From positions 14,896,164 through 14,960,163 of the forward strand of contig NC_060906.1 in the NCBI RefSeq assembly GCF_014805685.1: DNA of 64,000 bases. The letters run 5' to 3'. The position numbers were made by a program, and so were the translations under genes. This document shows, piece by piece, positions 14,081 through 28,779 of the stretch; position 1 is the first letter of the stretch; each line of letters starts with the position of its first letter. The DNA is from Silurus meridionalis (lineage: Eukaryota; Chordata; Actinopteri; Siluriformes; Siluridae). The notes beneath the pieces were generated by a model, which did not search any database, had not been told where the DNA came from, and saw only the letters and a list, made by a program, of their open reading frames with translations.

Positions 14081-15195
14081 TAAAGCATGTATTAAAAAAT
14101 AAAATAGTACACACACAAATTATGTATGTACTATAGATGTCTCTCTGATCACATTTAGTAAATCATTCCATTTTAATTTGCCTAGAAGCAGACTGCTGCT
14201 TTGCCACATTTTTTCTTGTTGACTTTGGATACACGGATCAAGCCTGCAGCACTAGATCTTCATAAACGGCTTGGAACGTATGGAGACAATCCATAATAAA
14301 TGCTAGTGCTAATCTGTTTAAAAACTAGTAGCTTTAAATTCTGCCTGGAAGCCAGTGTAATATTCCCAGGATAGGTGTCTCTCTTGTGTGTAACTGTTAC
14401 AGCTCAGGCTGAAGTGCTCTGATAAAGCCTCAGCCTGTCCATTAGCTTCTTTGGCAAACCAATAAACACTGAATGACAGCAATTAGTGCCAGAAACAACA
14501 AATGCATGTGTTAACTTATTAGCATTATGCAAGGTGATATTACTTATGAATTGTGCAATGTTTTTCAAATGACAGAATACTGATCAAGATGAAAAAAGTC
14601 CACATGTGGTATGAAACTCACATCAGACTCAGGAATTGCACCCTGATCAACAAGTTTTGCGAGTTTCATACTATGCATTTAATCTGCAAAGCTAAATTTT
14701 ATAATTTGGTAACATTTATTTTCTGTAAATAAAATTCTGTTAATAATGTTTTCTGACAAGGTGTTCCGAGTAATAGCGAAGTGGTGTATTAACTGTATAT
14801 AATGTAGTATACATTATTTTTTATAATATAATGTTTTATCTTTAATTAAGTAACCCAACTTGGATCACATTGATTGTTCATGTTTAAATAGATATTTCAG
14901 CTCATTCAGGGTTAAGATATCAGTCATTCATGTCCATTTCTCAAATGATGTATACTACATGCTTAAAGCTAGAAACTTAAGCTAAACCTGGTCGTGACTC
15001 ATCTAGAAAGACATGAATAGGAAAGAGTTATTGGCTGTATATGTAGGTAAGGTGAAACCAGACTAATTTACAAAAAAATTGTAATGTAATGTATAACAGG
15101 TTGTTTTATACATGTTGTCGGATGATATACCATCATTATTTAACAAACAAAATCCAAATTCTCAATCTCATGGTTTCATTCTTTTGTTTTCTTTG

Positions 15196-15248
<53 letters not shown>

Positions 15249-15554
15249 TTTGTTGGTAAAATGTGCTTGCTTTTAGGAATGTGGTCTTGCTGCTCTCTGG
15301 TCAGACAAAAATGCCATGTTGAGCAAAACCTCTTTTCACTTTTTATGGCTTGTGTGGGTCGGCCTATTTGTACACTCTTAAACAAATGAGAGGCACAGCT
15401 GTGCAGGCCTGGTCTATCTGTGTTGACTTTCAATGATAAAAATATGCTCTGGTAAAAACCGCTCCAGAAATATGAGTCTTTTTTCCCTAACTCTGAGAAG
15501 CACACAGTATTTATAATCAACTGCTCCTTCTCTTCAGCCCTGGAGAGATGGATA

Positions 15555-15607
<53 letters not shown>

Positions 15608-17776
15608 AAGACCACCTATGCAGATGTTTTTCAGGCATGGAACAGTCTTCATGCCAATAAGCACCTGTTGAATTGCAGATGTTTTGTTTGTTTTGGTTTG
15701 GTTTTTTCACACATGCATATATAATTAGGAAATTGTGCAAGTTGTTTCTTGGAAACATCATAAAAAAACAGTGCAGGGCATTAACCGTAACAAACTCAAA
15801 CATCTATAAACATGTCCTTGTACATTGGCCATATACTTTTTTTTTAATAAATAGCCGTCTATATGTAACAAGTGTTGTGATTCCTACCCAAGTGTTTTAC
15901 GATGTCTCCAAATGACATTTTGTGGTGTGACACATTTCATTGCATTTTCATGATGCAGTTATGAATCAGACAAGGAGGGAGTTGGAGTGTGTCGACTGAG
16001 GTGTTCCCCATGTTTTAGTCAGAATTTCCAGGTTTAGAGCACACTTTTTTCTATAAGAGGCCACAGCAAGCTTAAAGTCCAGGTTCAAGTAGCAGGACAA
16101 ATACACAGGTTTACATCAACTCAGTGACAGAAAGCTGCTTCTGTAATGGCCTGTGGAGTAAAATTCCTGTAATTACATGGAAAAGATGACCAACTGACCA
16201 ACAGCAAACAAACAGAATCCCTCTCACCTGCCACATGGCTTGCCTGACCTACTTTGGGATAGGAAAATCTGCTTCACTGCTTCACTTATTATATATATTT
16301 CATAAATATGTAGGCTACAAACCTAAACAAAATTCTGATTGGTCTGAGAATAATGATATATTTTGTATTAAATCTTGACTTTCACTGTTATTCCAGCTGC
16401 AAGGCTTACAGTAAATTAATCTACTCATTATACTGTAATTCATCATCATATTATCAAAATAAACTTGCATGATGAACTTACATAAATGTATTTAATGTAG
16501 TAAATATGTTTGTAATCACTGATATGGTGAGATTTAGTCAACATTTAAGAAAGGAGTCTCCAGTTCAAACATTTTACAACGATCAGACAATTCTGTACAT
16601 TGAAGTTTTTTTTTTCATAAACTTCAGGGTGAAGTGTTTTTCAGTTTCTCAGTAATAATCTGCATTTTGTTTGTCATGTTACTTTTAAGAGAAAGCTTCA
16701 TGAGTCACAAACCTCTTTTGTGAACCTTCAACAACTTTAAATGGAAACAGCAAATAAAATGGATGATGTGTCATTTGTTAATCAGTAAAAGGTTGTAACT
16801 GTTGGCAAACTGCTGTGGTCTAAAGGGAAATAAACACATTTTGGAGCTGTTATTGGAAGTAAATGTGGTAATGATCCGACAAATAACAGTGCACTGCATC
16901 TCATTTTATTTCTTACATAACAAGTTACACTATGGTTAGATTCATCTTTTCTTGCTTAATCATTGTTAACTGCACCCTTGTTTGGACATTTTGTCTGACC
17001 TGATATTTTCTTTTTTTTTTATAATGCTTGATTAATATATACCCACACTTAGATGTGGGTTAATGCAAGCTAATATATTTGAACATCTATGGAGCTTGAT
17101 GGGCCACCTTCTAAAATCTCACTGCCGGAGCATTAAAACCTCAATTATAATAATTATTAGAATAATCCTATTGTGAGTGTTCATGTATTTCTAGAGAACA
17201 CTAGTTATTACTGTTGCAGGCAAGTTTTTCCAGTCCAAATTTTAAAAGTAAGTAGTTATTCAACCAAAACTAATGAATGAATGTATTATTATATTACAAA
17301 TTTTAACACGAGCAAGCAAATATAAAAAAATAAATAAATTACACCATAGCAGATAAGTGTCACGTACAGCACAATATAAGCATCGCTGCTAAAGTCTTCT
17401 GTGCAGTAGTGCACATTCAAAATGCATTTGGATCCACAGGCCATGCAGCAAATATTTAACTTGGATAAAGAAATTGAATTATATTGGCACTGAGTGCTTG
17501 GAAATAAAAAAAGAAGAAATAAAAACAGCAACCTCAGGAACCATCATGCAAAGTGAAAAGAGGTTTAAAACCAAGTGCTACTGGTTTTCATTCAAAAAAA
17601 AAAAATGTCATCCAACCAGATGTAGTGTAACTATAGTAAATCCATATTATAACCTGTGATCACGGCATGTATACTGATAATTTTGACCTTAAAATTGTTG
17701 TGAATTTTAAATACGATTAAACACAGAGGAAAAATTCAATACATTGTATAATATTTAAATTTACGTTATATGTTGT

Positions 17777-17856
<80 letters not shown>

Positions 17857-18930
17857 TTATTTTTATTTATTTATTTATTTTTTTTCTTAAAGTTAGATGT
17901 TAGCGGTTGTCTGCTTCACTAAAGTCACAGTATGTTTTAATTTTAATAGAAAAAAGAACAATGATTTTAAATAATTTCATGTTCCGCTGTTAGCTCCCAT
18001 TGTGGTAAAAATGGTGGAAATAGGCCAACATTTTGATGGTTAAACAAAAAAAATTCTCAGAGAAGTTGAAATGTGAAATATCTGAACACAATGAATATAC
18101 ACCATGTTTTGATTAGAGCTCTGAAAGCTATGAGCTGTAACTAAATCTGGTGTAATGGGTGATATATTGTTTTCAACAATAATAATTTTCATTCCAGTCA
18201 TCTTGGGCTATTCATTTGCTGTCAGAGTTTTATTTACATAAATGAAAACACAAGTAAAAATGGCAACTCTTGTAGCCATACATTCCAAAATGGCTAGCTG
18301 CATAGCAACACACAGTGTTGGAGTGTGCTTTTGTTTGCTCACAGCTGAAGTTCAGAAGAAAGGGAGGAACATCAGGAATAGGCAAGCCTTGACAATTCTA
18401 CACAAAGGGAGCACTGTTGCCTAACAGTGTCCGGTCTGTTTCAGTGCAGTTTGCACAGTTCCAGAGGAGCATTTCATGGAACAGTAAGCAAGCACGGCCA
18501 AAAACAGGCCCATTGACCAAAGTGATACCACACCGAGCAGGGCCAAACTAGGGCCTGGTTCTCCTCCGCCTGCTAGGTTCAGAGGTCTCTCATTGCCCAA
18601 CAATCTCACAGTGTTTTGCAGGTGTTCATCCACAAAGTCACAAGCTTGATGCTGTGAGGATGAGAGCAGGAGAGGCAACCGAGTGTGGGAACAAAGACAC
18701 TTGCTGTGACTAAGCTGCAGGTGTTGCCCTAATGATTAACACAATGTCTATTAAATCTAAGATTAAATTAGGTTCATTATATAGCACAGGACAGTTGGAA
18801 AACAATTATTTAATGACCTGTTAGAATATCATTGAACAACAGTGTTTTATTTGTGAGAATGTAATTTTGCCTGTAAAGGAGCCTACTTGTATTAATTCTC
18901 GTTTTTTTTTTTATAGTAGAGTAAACAGTA
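14081..18930. other. Intergenic with microsatellites, no gene seen
   Basis: The stretch holds a (TTA)n array (15197-15247), a (GA)n array (15558-15597) and a (TA)n array (17790-17852) followed by TTTA repeats. The remaining sequence is AT-rich. Open frames overlapping the GA array (LSLSLS) are repeat products. No exon, RNA gene or named mobile element was recognised. Confidence 0.5.
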
Positions 18931-18976
18931 TAGGGTAAGGGTTAGGGTTAGGGTTAGGGTTAGGGTTAGGGTTAGG
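18931..18976 (+). repeat. Interstitial telomeric repeat (TTAGGG)n
   Basis: One variant unit (TAGGGTAAGGG) is followed by about six perfect GGGTTA units, then GGCCTAG. The array is short and lies inside ordinary intergenic DNA, so it is an internal telomere-type sequence and not a chromosome end. Such tracts usually arise by telomerase-mediated break repair or by rearrangement. Confidence 0.93.
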
Positions 18977-21900
18977 CCTAGAGATGGAGTGGATATATCC
19001 ACAGCAGTTTTCACATGTTATTTGAAAAGGAAATTCCTGTTTAATGGCTAACCACTAACCTCAAGCAAACGCAACAGCTAAATTATGGGAACATGTGAAA
19101 TTCTGTTTCATTATAGCTATTATGTTGCGCCTATGTAAAAGCAACAAAGTGCAGTTAAAGTTTTCCACAGTACAGGCGTAATTAATTGGAGGTTTTTTCC
19201 ATTGCTGTCTATTGCCAATGAGGATTTTCCACAAGGAAGTGTGGTGATGTCATTACATGCTTCCCATTAGCTATTGAGAAGAACAGAGCAAGAGGGCCAG
19301 ACTATGCCACATCACTCACTCTGCTTCTGATAGGCTGTTTTCAAACTTATAATCACAAAGCAACAAATCTGCATTAAATACTTTCATGCCACACACCCCT
19401 GACGTCAATCGTACAAATATTAACATGACAGCAACTTGTCAGCTACACAGTCTGAAAATTAATATTCTGAATGAGTGAGTTGATTCGGAATATTAAGGCA
19501 TTCATGTTGTTCACTTCTTATCATTTGCCCGTTTACACAGTTATGAAATACAGGAAACAGCCCCAGCGGCGAACCAACATTGCTGAGGCCCCCCTGTGAT
19601 GAACAGAACCTTATTATGATGGAATTTTATGAGGTGGAATACTTTTTCAAACAAAAATAAGCTTAAGTTTTTTTAAAAGACATTTTTAAAGCCTAATGTA
19701 TCCTGTACGCAAGCCTTTGAAACCTTTCGGAACAGAGGTCTACCTCAGAATTTAATTTCAGCATAACCACAAAATGAAAACAACACAGGGGATTATGCAC
19801 ACATACTGATATATTTAGCTCTGCTGAAGTATATCTACTCCCTTGCTGCCAATATCTCAAGAAGATGACATGTCTGGTTCACCGAATCAATCAAGTCTGA
19901 TGCACTTTGAGAACAAACAGTGCCTTGTTTCCATTAGCTTTCTGACAGGGCTGTACTCTGAGTGCTGGCAGGCCGGGGCTGAATGACCTCATGGCAGCAC
20001 CTGCACTGCAACACTCTGCCTTAAAGAAAATGCCACAGCCTGTATTGGCCCCTGACCTTTTTGTAGTTAACATAAACTCATTATGCACTTTCGGCCCAGG
20101 GGAGGCTTCATCGAGGCTCTGAAAAGGGAAAGCGCTGGTGTCACAATGGCCTAGCACATCCATCTGGAGCATATAATTGTGTGCTGTCCTCCAAAATCCA
20201 CATCTCATTATCTCACATTTTCAAACATTTGCTGCGGCAAACCTGGCCCAGTGCTAATGCAGTGATGTTGCAGAAGTCTATCTGTAGAATATTTTAAAAA
20301 TATTAACACAAGAGTGCTCAGCCTTGCCCTGCCTGTCCTACATACAAAGAGCACCTTTGTCCACTGTCACTTAGCAGCAATTACAGTCCATTAAAATAGC
20401 TTTTTCTGTACTGCCACAACCTGTTAATGGGCCCAGGGTTCGTTGTGAGGATCCATACACACGAAAACAAAGGTCAGAGGTTAATAGGGTCCTGTGATGT
20501 GGCAGATGAAACTTCCGCAAGCTTTCTTCACTGTGGGATCAGAGAACAATAAATAGGCAATGCCGTACAATTAAGCAGACAGCCACCAGGTCTAGTTTGT
20601 GCCGAATGAAAGTAGAGGAACTCAGGGCAAGTGATAGAGTAACTGTATCCAAAGTTTGTCTGTTTGATATGACCATAAAGGAGAATAAAATTTGGGTCTT
20701 TAGTAAGAAATATTCTAAGCAATGGCTTGAATTTGGTTTAACAACAGTGAGATTATTTCATCACATTCACTTACTTTGAAGGAGACCAAGTGAAGGAGAA
20801 CACCGATACGGACTTTATAATCGAAGCTGGCCTAGTTAAAACGCACCTGAAAATGCTCCATGATAAGGTTCCTCTGAGGGTCCTGCTTATAGCTCCAATT
20901 TCAAAGCTGTGAAATACCTAGCAGAAAGATTAATGTGTTTCCATATTCCCTATTGATTTAAGCCTCAACACATTAAGGGAAACCTGGAATCTTTCAGAGA
21001 TGAAAAGAAAAGTTGGCTATGTTTACGGCTGAACCGGATGCCCACTCTGCATGCAAAATTAATTCTTTATCAGATTGTGAGTAAAGCAGACCACTAATCA
21101 TGGGAAAGATTAAATCACTCCTGGTGTGTTCGTTTGTTCAATTGAATGAATGTGGAACAAGTTCACTGTTTATGCTACATTTGGAAGAAACAGCTACAAA
21201 ACGATTTTACCCTTCTTAAAGCAGCAAAATATTCCCACACTGCAAAGTTTAATATGTGATGAATTATACAAAATCACTGATGAAACAGGAAATGTTTTGT
21301 CTAACCTTGATCAGGCGAACCCCCGAAGAGGAAACTTCATAGTTTCATAGGATGTTAGACCCACCTCAGACTCATCCTTTACCACCATAACCATGACATA
21401 CAGGAAGTGATTCAGTGCAGTAACTAAATAGGATCTACAACAGCTGTGAATCCAGATTAAAAGTAATGGCAAGTGGTCCACAAAAAGAGGTCCATCAATA
21501 GGACTGAGCATTTGGAAAACATAGTAGAGTTTAAAAACAAGGTCACAGAAGTTAATTCCCTTTGGTTAATCAAGAGTACCAATAGTGAAGTGCTTACAGA
21601 AGAGCTGAGGTTGGATGAAGTCATCTGTGTGAATTTACTGGCTGTAATGAGCTTGAACAGGTTTAATTATTTTTTTGTTTATTTATTTTATAATTTGTTT
21701 TGCTTTTCCTGAGCAGAGTTCACCTCTTAACAAGAAGATGACAAGGCTGTTTGTCACTGTGGATGAGTTCTCCTCCCCAGCTCTGAAGTCATGCATGGAG
21801 TGGAGATGGGTGGAGGTGGGTGTAGATGCTAAATGGAAGCACTTTTATTACATCTGTCATCACCAGGCAGTTCCTGTCAAAATGAATCTCTTTCAAATGA

Positions 21901-22015
21901 CAAGAGCAAAAGGTACATAATGCTCCATAAAGTAGCTTGAGTGATTTGTTTATGGTGAGTCTATTCACATTTTACTTTTTGTTGTTGCAACTTACCATGT
22001 CTTTAAATTACTTCT
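18977..22015. other. Intergenic, possible conserved noncoding block
   Basis: No gene was seen. The part at about 19880-20560 stands out from its AT-rich surroundings: it is repeat-free, more balanced in base composition, and has no sustained reading frame. In the bmp2-plcb1 interval such stretches are candidates for distal bmp2 enhancers. Function is not shown by the sequence alone. Confidence 0.3.
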
Positions 22016-22016
22016 G

Positions 22017-22071
<55 letters not shown>

Positions 22072-22103
22072 AACGAAGGAAGGAAGGAAAAAAATAATTA
22101 ATT

Positions 22104-22167
<64 letters not shown>

Positions 22168-22183
22168 AAAGAAAGGAGAAGAC

Positions 22184-22247
<64 letters not shown>
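22016..22247. repeat. (GAAA)n / (GGAA)n / (GA)n compound array
   Basis: Tandem AAAG units run across 22016-22072, with a GGAA patch, a short AT-rich break near 22090-22103, and more AAAG units to about 22168. A (GA)n array follows to about 22247. The minus-strand frame of LSLS and FFLSFFLS residues over it is a repeat product. Confidence 0.95.
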
Positions 22248-25200
22248 TTACACAGCCCATTCAGAACACTGTTCTCCAATAGTCGTGCCAACACACCTGC
22301 TACTATTCACTTCAGAGGAAATGGACACTCGGTGGATGAGAGGCTGCTGGCCAGGGCACAAAACCACCACAACTCCAAATTAGAAACAGGAAGACATATG
22401 GGCAACGTTCCGATTAAAACCGTCCTCCCCACATGGAGTCAATATACGCAAGCCCTGCTCGCTCTCTGGAAACCCAAAACCCAACAGAACTATTTTATGT
22501 CGCAGTCAACAAATGCTACGTGTTTGAGCAGTGAGGGCACAGGCTGAGGCCAAGATGGCCAAAATTGTTTATAACCACTGCAAATACTCACTGCTGTTAT
22601 AAAGCTCTGTTGTTTACAAGAAGGTCTCAATTGACCTATAGGATTTATGTTCTCTAATGCCATACACAAGCGTGTCAATCTGCTCTAAATGTTTGTAAGA
22701 ATGTAAGTGGACCTTACTCAGCACATGATGTACAATTGCATGGGATGTGGGAAGTCCTGGTACATCCTGCTGAAGAAGAATGAAAGTGTATGAAGAGATT
22801 TAGTCCACTGTTTTCTCAGGGTAAAAAAATAAATGAATAGCTCTAAAGATAAATATATTTTTTTCCCTACCGAGACATTGCTTGCGTGGTGGGCATTCTT
22901 GATCTGAGCATGGCATATACTCATAAGGTCCAGAGACCACAACCTATTAGGATTTGTGACCATCCTTCCCAGAACATGGCAGCTTCACAGAGAGTTGGTC
23001 AGTGTTCTACATTTTAATTTAAAGGTTTAAAATGACCATTAACCAAACCATAAAAGCAAAGAGGTTGGCTATTTCAGTAAAGTTAAGAGAAAGAGGACAC
23101 GCTGCTAAGTCCTATCCAAACATTTTTGTTCTTTCTGTAAGGTCAGGGTATGAATATGTGATCTTTCAACAGTTCTGTCAAATAGATTGCAGAATGTGCA
23201 GAATGGCCCAGACACAATGCTAACTTTCCCACACCAGACTGTTATTGCCGCCCTTGCTGTCAACAGGCGCCCAGTGCGGACAAATGGGGCGGAACCAAAT
23301 GAAAGAGGAGAAATGAAAAAACGATGCTCCCCATGCTCGGTGGATGAAGTAGAAGGGAAATGAATGTTGAAGTATACCCATTGCCCCCTCATGTTCACCT
23401 TTGACCTCTAACCCACTGATACTCTCCTGCTCATTTACTGACAGCTTTTCTCTGGCATTTCCTGCCTGCTCACAAACATACCCGTTGAAGTGTCAACTTA
23501 AACATGTCAAGTTCAACTACGACATGAATTATATCATCTTTATCAGTGGTTCCTGCCAAAAAAAAAAGGGGCAAATATGTATTATTTAATATATGACTAC
23601 TTTTAAACCTTAAAAAGGAAGAGAAAATATTGAAAAAGTACATTTTGCTTCCATAGGATATTTTCATTTGCCTGTGGGTTTAAAAACTTCTCCCTTTTCT
23701 ATTTATTGTGTTATTTTTGGCGTTCTTGAGCTTAAACTGTTCCTACACACACAGTAGAACCTCTTGATGTATTTTTGCACCATTCACTGTTACAACAAAA
23801 AAGTCTCACTCTTTCGAGCAAGGCAGCCATCCGCTCAGTGTAAAGTCAATAAATTCAGCAGCAGAATGCAGTAGCACTCAGTTATATTTGGTCTGATTGA
23901 GGAGGCTGGAGGAGAGCGCTGGCACCAAGCTCAGTGCGCCTATGATGTTATAGCCAGATGTTTGTATTTCATAGGCAGTAGTGGAAAGCTGCCATGACAT
24001 CACTCAAACGACAACAGTGCTCTGGGCCTAGGACAGGAAGTGACTAAGAGGAAGTAAGGTGATGTTAGGCAAGCAGGTGGCCATCTATCTCTTACCCCGC
24101 ACACATGCACAGGGACAGTCACTCATTCTCGCATGTGGACACTGGTGTAGCAGATGCATACTTATATAAACACACTTTCAGTGCTGATGTCCAGTAGATC
24201 TGAAGAAGGCATTAGAACTTCTCAGAAATTCCTAGTTCATTTCCCCTCAAGAGCAATCATTGTGAGGTAATGAATTTAACAGATTAACCTTGATTCAATT
24301 AACATCCACAGACTGTACTGCTTTTAGAATATAAAAAAAGATGATTAACATGTTACAGGTTTACACACATCTCTTAGGTCATGTCTATGCCAATGTTTTT
24401 ATTTAATTTTCTTTTTTGACCCAGGAGATCCATTGTAACATTTCACCAATGGCATGATATGCAGTAGTATTACTTACTCATAGTGAAGCCTAGTGAAATG
24501 TGAATCCTGCTGTCATGCAGTGACAAATGCCATGAATCAGCCAGGTCTGGGATGGCGTGTGTCTTTGACCAACATCGCTGGGTGCTTCATATGAATCCTG
24601 TTAAACTAATGAAAAACGTGTGGGGAAGAAATTAGCACTGTACCACCCAAGAAAATAGACCCCCTCCTTCGCCTTGCAGCTGCCTGCAACCTCATGCTAA
24701 TCAAGTCTAAGCAGCATGTTCAAACTGACAGTGAATGAAACGTTCTGCTCACATGATTATTTCAGCACAAACTGTAAAGTGAAATATTTCTGCTAAACAC
24801 AGTGACACATTGGTAAACGCCTGACAAAAACAGAATCCACGTTATTCGCTGTATATACTTGTATTATCTGGTGTCTTAAACTATGAATATCAGAGTTCAT
24901 AATTGAAACTCATACTAAGCCATAAAAAAAAAACACTTTCTACCAGTTGTGTGAAAGCTCCCGTAACACAAAAAAATATATATGGAAACACTTTCTATGA
25001 GAGACTGGTTAATGCCATCTGCTGGTAGGATCTGTGGAGGACATTTTCCAGTAAGATGAGCACTTGATGGGCAAACTAAAAAAACTTTGAATTACGAGGC
25101 GGCTATTAGAGTATTAGAGGTGGTTGAGTCACATGATTACAGGTGAGAGAACTAGAGGTCATCAATACATTACTAAAAATGTCCACTGATTTCCGAAAAA

Positions 25201-28200
25201 CCGTAAACAGGGAAAAGGTGAATCATACCCAACTCACTTATGACACAACAACCTCAAAACATCCACAGCTGATCCTCATTTGTTGCCATAGTGTATACAT
25301 ATACACACACAGAGCTTTAAAGATGTTATGAATGGTCTCATATGTAGAGCCGGCAATACCATACCTACTTGTTCATGAGAACCTACATATATCACTAAAG
25401 CTCTTTTAAAGACACAGAACAGACACACTAGCTAGACCTCCAACTATGTTCAGCGCTGCTCTCCAGCTGCCCTGTAGGAACAAACAGCCTAAAGACTGTA
25501 TGCTCTGGCCATCTGTTTGCACCCTCTTACAGATTGACTGTCCTAACAGAGACACGCTTGGCACGGCTTTTACAAGCAAAGTCCAAATTGCTTTCATGCA
25601 GCAAACTCACTACGCTGCTATGGTGACCATACACCAGTGGATTTAAGGAAATGAAACCAGACTTGACTAAATGGGGTCCTTGGGAACATAAGGGATGTGG
25701 TTCATTGGGGAGTTAGAAAGGCCTGTGTCCCAAAAACACATATTTAGAGGTATGAGTCAAACTGGATTGGAATGAGATCAAAGCAAACATTGCATTTGAC
25801 CACAAGGGCCTGAGAGAGTGCTCTGACTCACCTCCAATGAGGCACCTGCTCTGTGGGTGTAGGAGTGTGTGTGTTTGCGTGTCTGCGTATGGAAGACAAA
25901 ATTACTCTTTACTATTCTGAGTGGATGCCATGGTATTTAGTGTAAACTGTTTAAGAGGAACTTACAAGAGAGTGAAAAACACTGGGCTTTAAAAATGTTA
26001 ACGGTTAGACAGATCTTTAAAAACATATATATGAAGATGTATTCAGTTGCCATAAATTCTTATCATGATTGATGTAGGCTTCTGCTTTTTGCACGTTGTC
26101 TGTCAGCTCGTGTTCCCCTACTGATTTAGAAAATGCAGCAGGTGATTTGGGATTTTTCCAGTGGCACTGTAAAAGATTTCATCCAAATCAAAAGAAGTTT
26201 CAGCTCCATCTGCCCCAGCTAAAAGCAATGAATCTGTCATTGGTTGTTTTTGTTAGGTAAACTCTTAATGAGGGAATAATCTGCTTTTTCAGAGGGTGAA
26301 GTGGAAAAGCACAAACAAACATTAGACTTCATAAATAATACTGAATCATTTCCTAACATTTCCTCCAGCTTGGTAGACTTCCCCCTTTGCCATCAATCAT
26401 CTACACACTTACACAAACCATAAAACTAATAATTTAATAAAATAATGGGTGGTTCAAACGGATATAAGAATTAGAACCTTTGCTTGTAGGTCTTTTGGCC
26501 GTTCTGGAAAAGTAATTTGTGTGTGTTTTCCTCTCTTACCAAAATGTGGATACAAGCCTTTTTGATGTGTTTTAAACTACTTCACAGATGCCGCATTTCC
26601 AAGTATGCTGGACGTCATAACACGGATGCTTTTCTGAGAGGCCAAGCAAACCACACCTTAAATTAGCACGCCGCTGTGGGATAACAAAGGCCTTCCGATC
26701 AACCGCAGACCTGATCCGAACGCCGGCATCCCCTTGGAGTGTGGCCAAAAGTCATATTCTGCCCAGGCTGGGTTCACTTCTTCAAAGGTTCATGCTGCAT
26801 ATTTTCCAAACATCAACCGCCAGAAATCTGGAAAGCTGGAAATCTGATTCTGCTGCTGTATGAGTCTGGTTAGAGGAACTACAGATACTTTCAGTGTGGT
26901 TTGCACTTACTGAGACGAATCAAATTACAGTTCCTTTCCAAACTGAATCACTCCCAACCAACGTTAAGCCTGACGTGTGGAAATCCTTATGGTTGTATTT
27001 CATTCAAGCCTTTTTTTCATGTTTTAAAAAAGAAAACCCACCCTTTGAGCTGCAGCCACTGTGATCCTGCACATCAATATACAAAGGTAAAATTCACTTA
27101 TTTGTTTTCACAACGTAAACTAAATCACTGTTTGTTCAGCAACCACCTACCATAAAGATGTCATTAGCTTACTAAGGACACGTTAAATGTCCAGTGTGGC
27201 ACATAAAAATTCTCCCTGGGAAGAATTCATAAAATAATATTGAAGTGACGTGGTAGTTCAGCTAATGTTACAAGAGAGTGGTTTTAGGACTGTGCCCTTT
27301 GGGACTATCTGGGGTGACCTTGACCTCTTCCATGGCATTCCCTCTGAAAAAAGCGGACGCAGAGTGTGGAGGGTGGGAAATGTGCGGCTTAATGTGGTAG
27401 TACAGGGGAAGGCAGCAGGAGAAATGCATGCTAAATGTGAAACATGGCAGGGGAGTCGTATTCCCACACAACTCAATTAAAGCTTTATGGACTCGGTGCA
27501 GTAAAAAGCCAACCATTAAATCGAAAAAGTTTCCCAAAGCATGTTTCCCCTCTTGGTTCCCAAATAGAGTTCCATGAAGAAACGCAGGTTTTTACTGTTG
27601 CATGAAATGTAATTTTCATTAAAGACGTCCATTTTGAGGGTTTTAAACCAAAACAGTTCCCCCTGGATGTAAATTAATCTGCATTGACCACAGACAATGC
27701 AGTACAGTGGTTGGTTCTATACGATAACAATATAATGCATGTACCATCTTTTATGCATTACGTTTGGGGAGAACAGTAAAATATAAAATATATATACACC
27801 ATACCATATGTGCTTCAGGATCATTTAAAGAAAACAATATGACTTAGACATACTATGGGAGAATAATAACAAAGTTTTTAATGACGATTTCTATCATTTT
27901 GGAAAAGTTTACATTTGTTAGATTCCGAGTGGGTAAGACAGACCTTTCTCTAGGATCACCAAGTCATCTCAGACTCTTTTTCTAAAACAAAAGGATTTGC
28001 TAGTTAAATGTTACAACCGTTATTCTTACAACCTAGTTGCATATAAAAGGTGTATAATTATGGTCACTGTTTTATCACATTAATCAAGCGTGCTTTATGC
28101 ACTCAGTGCTAAGCTGATAATGGTGGTTCCAACAGCAATATGATTTAACAATGATACAGGAATTTTGCCATGGGATGGCATAGCAATTGTGTCTCTGCAT

Positions 28201-28779
28201 GAACAATCGCAGCAGGCCCAATCTTCTCCTTTGTTTCTTTCTGGGATTATTAATGAAGTGCTCACTTATGGCAGGGTTCAGGCCCTCCACTTTGCCTTTA
28301 TCAACTGCTCACATTTCCAACTGTCTGAATGATGGATCGCTCTCACCAGGACATGTTTGAATTACACATTTTACATAGATCTAACCTTTAAAAACTATAT
28401 GAACTGGGTGTAGATTTAAAGCTTATACAAGTTAGTTTGTAGGGCCAGCTGCTCAGACATATCTTAAGCCTAGTCTTAGACTAAAAAGGATTTTCAGTAA
28501 AGAACCTCCAGTGACACTGTGATTTAGTGCCAGATCAGGATTAATTTGTGTGGGAAAAAAATTAACTCTTAGAGAAGCCAAGCAAAGGGCAGTGCCAGAT
28601 TTCAAAATCCAAACCACTGAAAAGGAAGAGAACCAAGGTGTTCAAATACCACTCAGGAAAATCCATTCAGAGAACAATTTAGTACTGTATAAGACATAAG
28701 CTTTTCACAGGCAACCGGACCACTGCCCAGTCAGTACTTGTCCATTTCTTAATGTAACCAATGCACCATTTTTTTTGAC
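22248..28779. other. Intergenic 3' of bmp2, candidate conserved noncoding blocks
   Basis: No exon or RNA gene was recognised, and unlike 3-14 kb this stretch has no obvious transposon relics. Less AT-rich, repeat-free patches occur at about 24440-24800, 26540-26900 and 27250-27560. The last has frames open on both strands and a TGACCTTGACCT pair of nuclear-receptor half sites near 27317. Position in the bmp2 3' flank makes these enhancer candidates, but this is inference. Confidence 0.3.

Noticed and set aside
18931..18976. Chromosome end (telomere)
   Set aside because: The array has only about six units and is followed by tens of kilobases of ordinary gene-bearing DNA.
21992..22294. 100-codon minus-strand frame of LSLS and FFLSFFLS residues
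   Set aside because: A direct translation of the GAAA/GA array.
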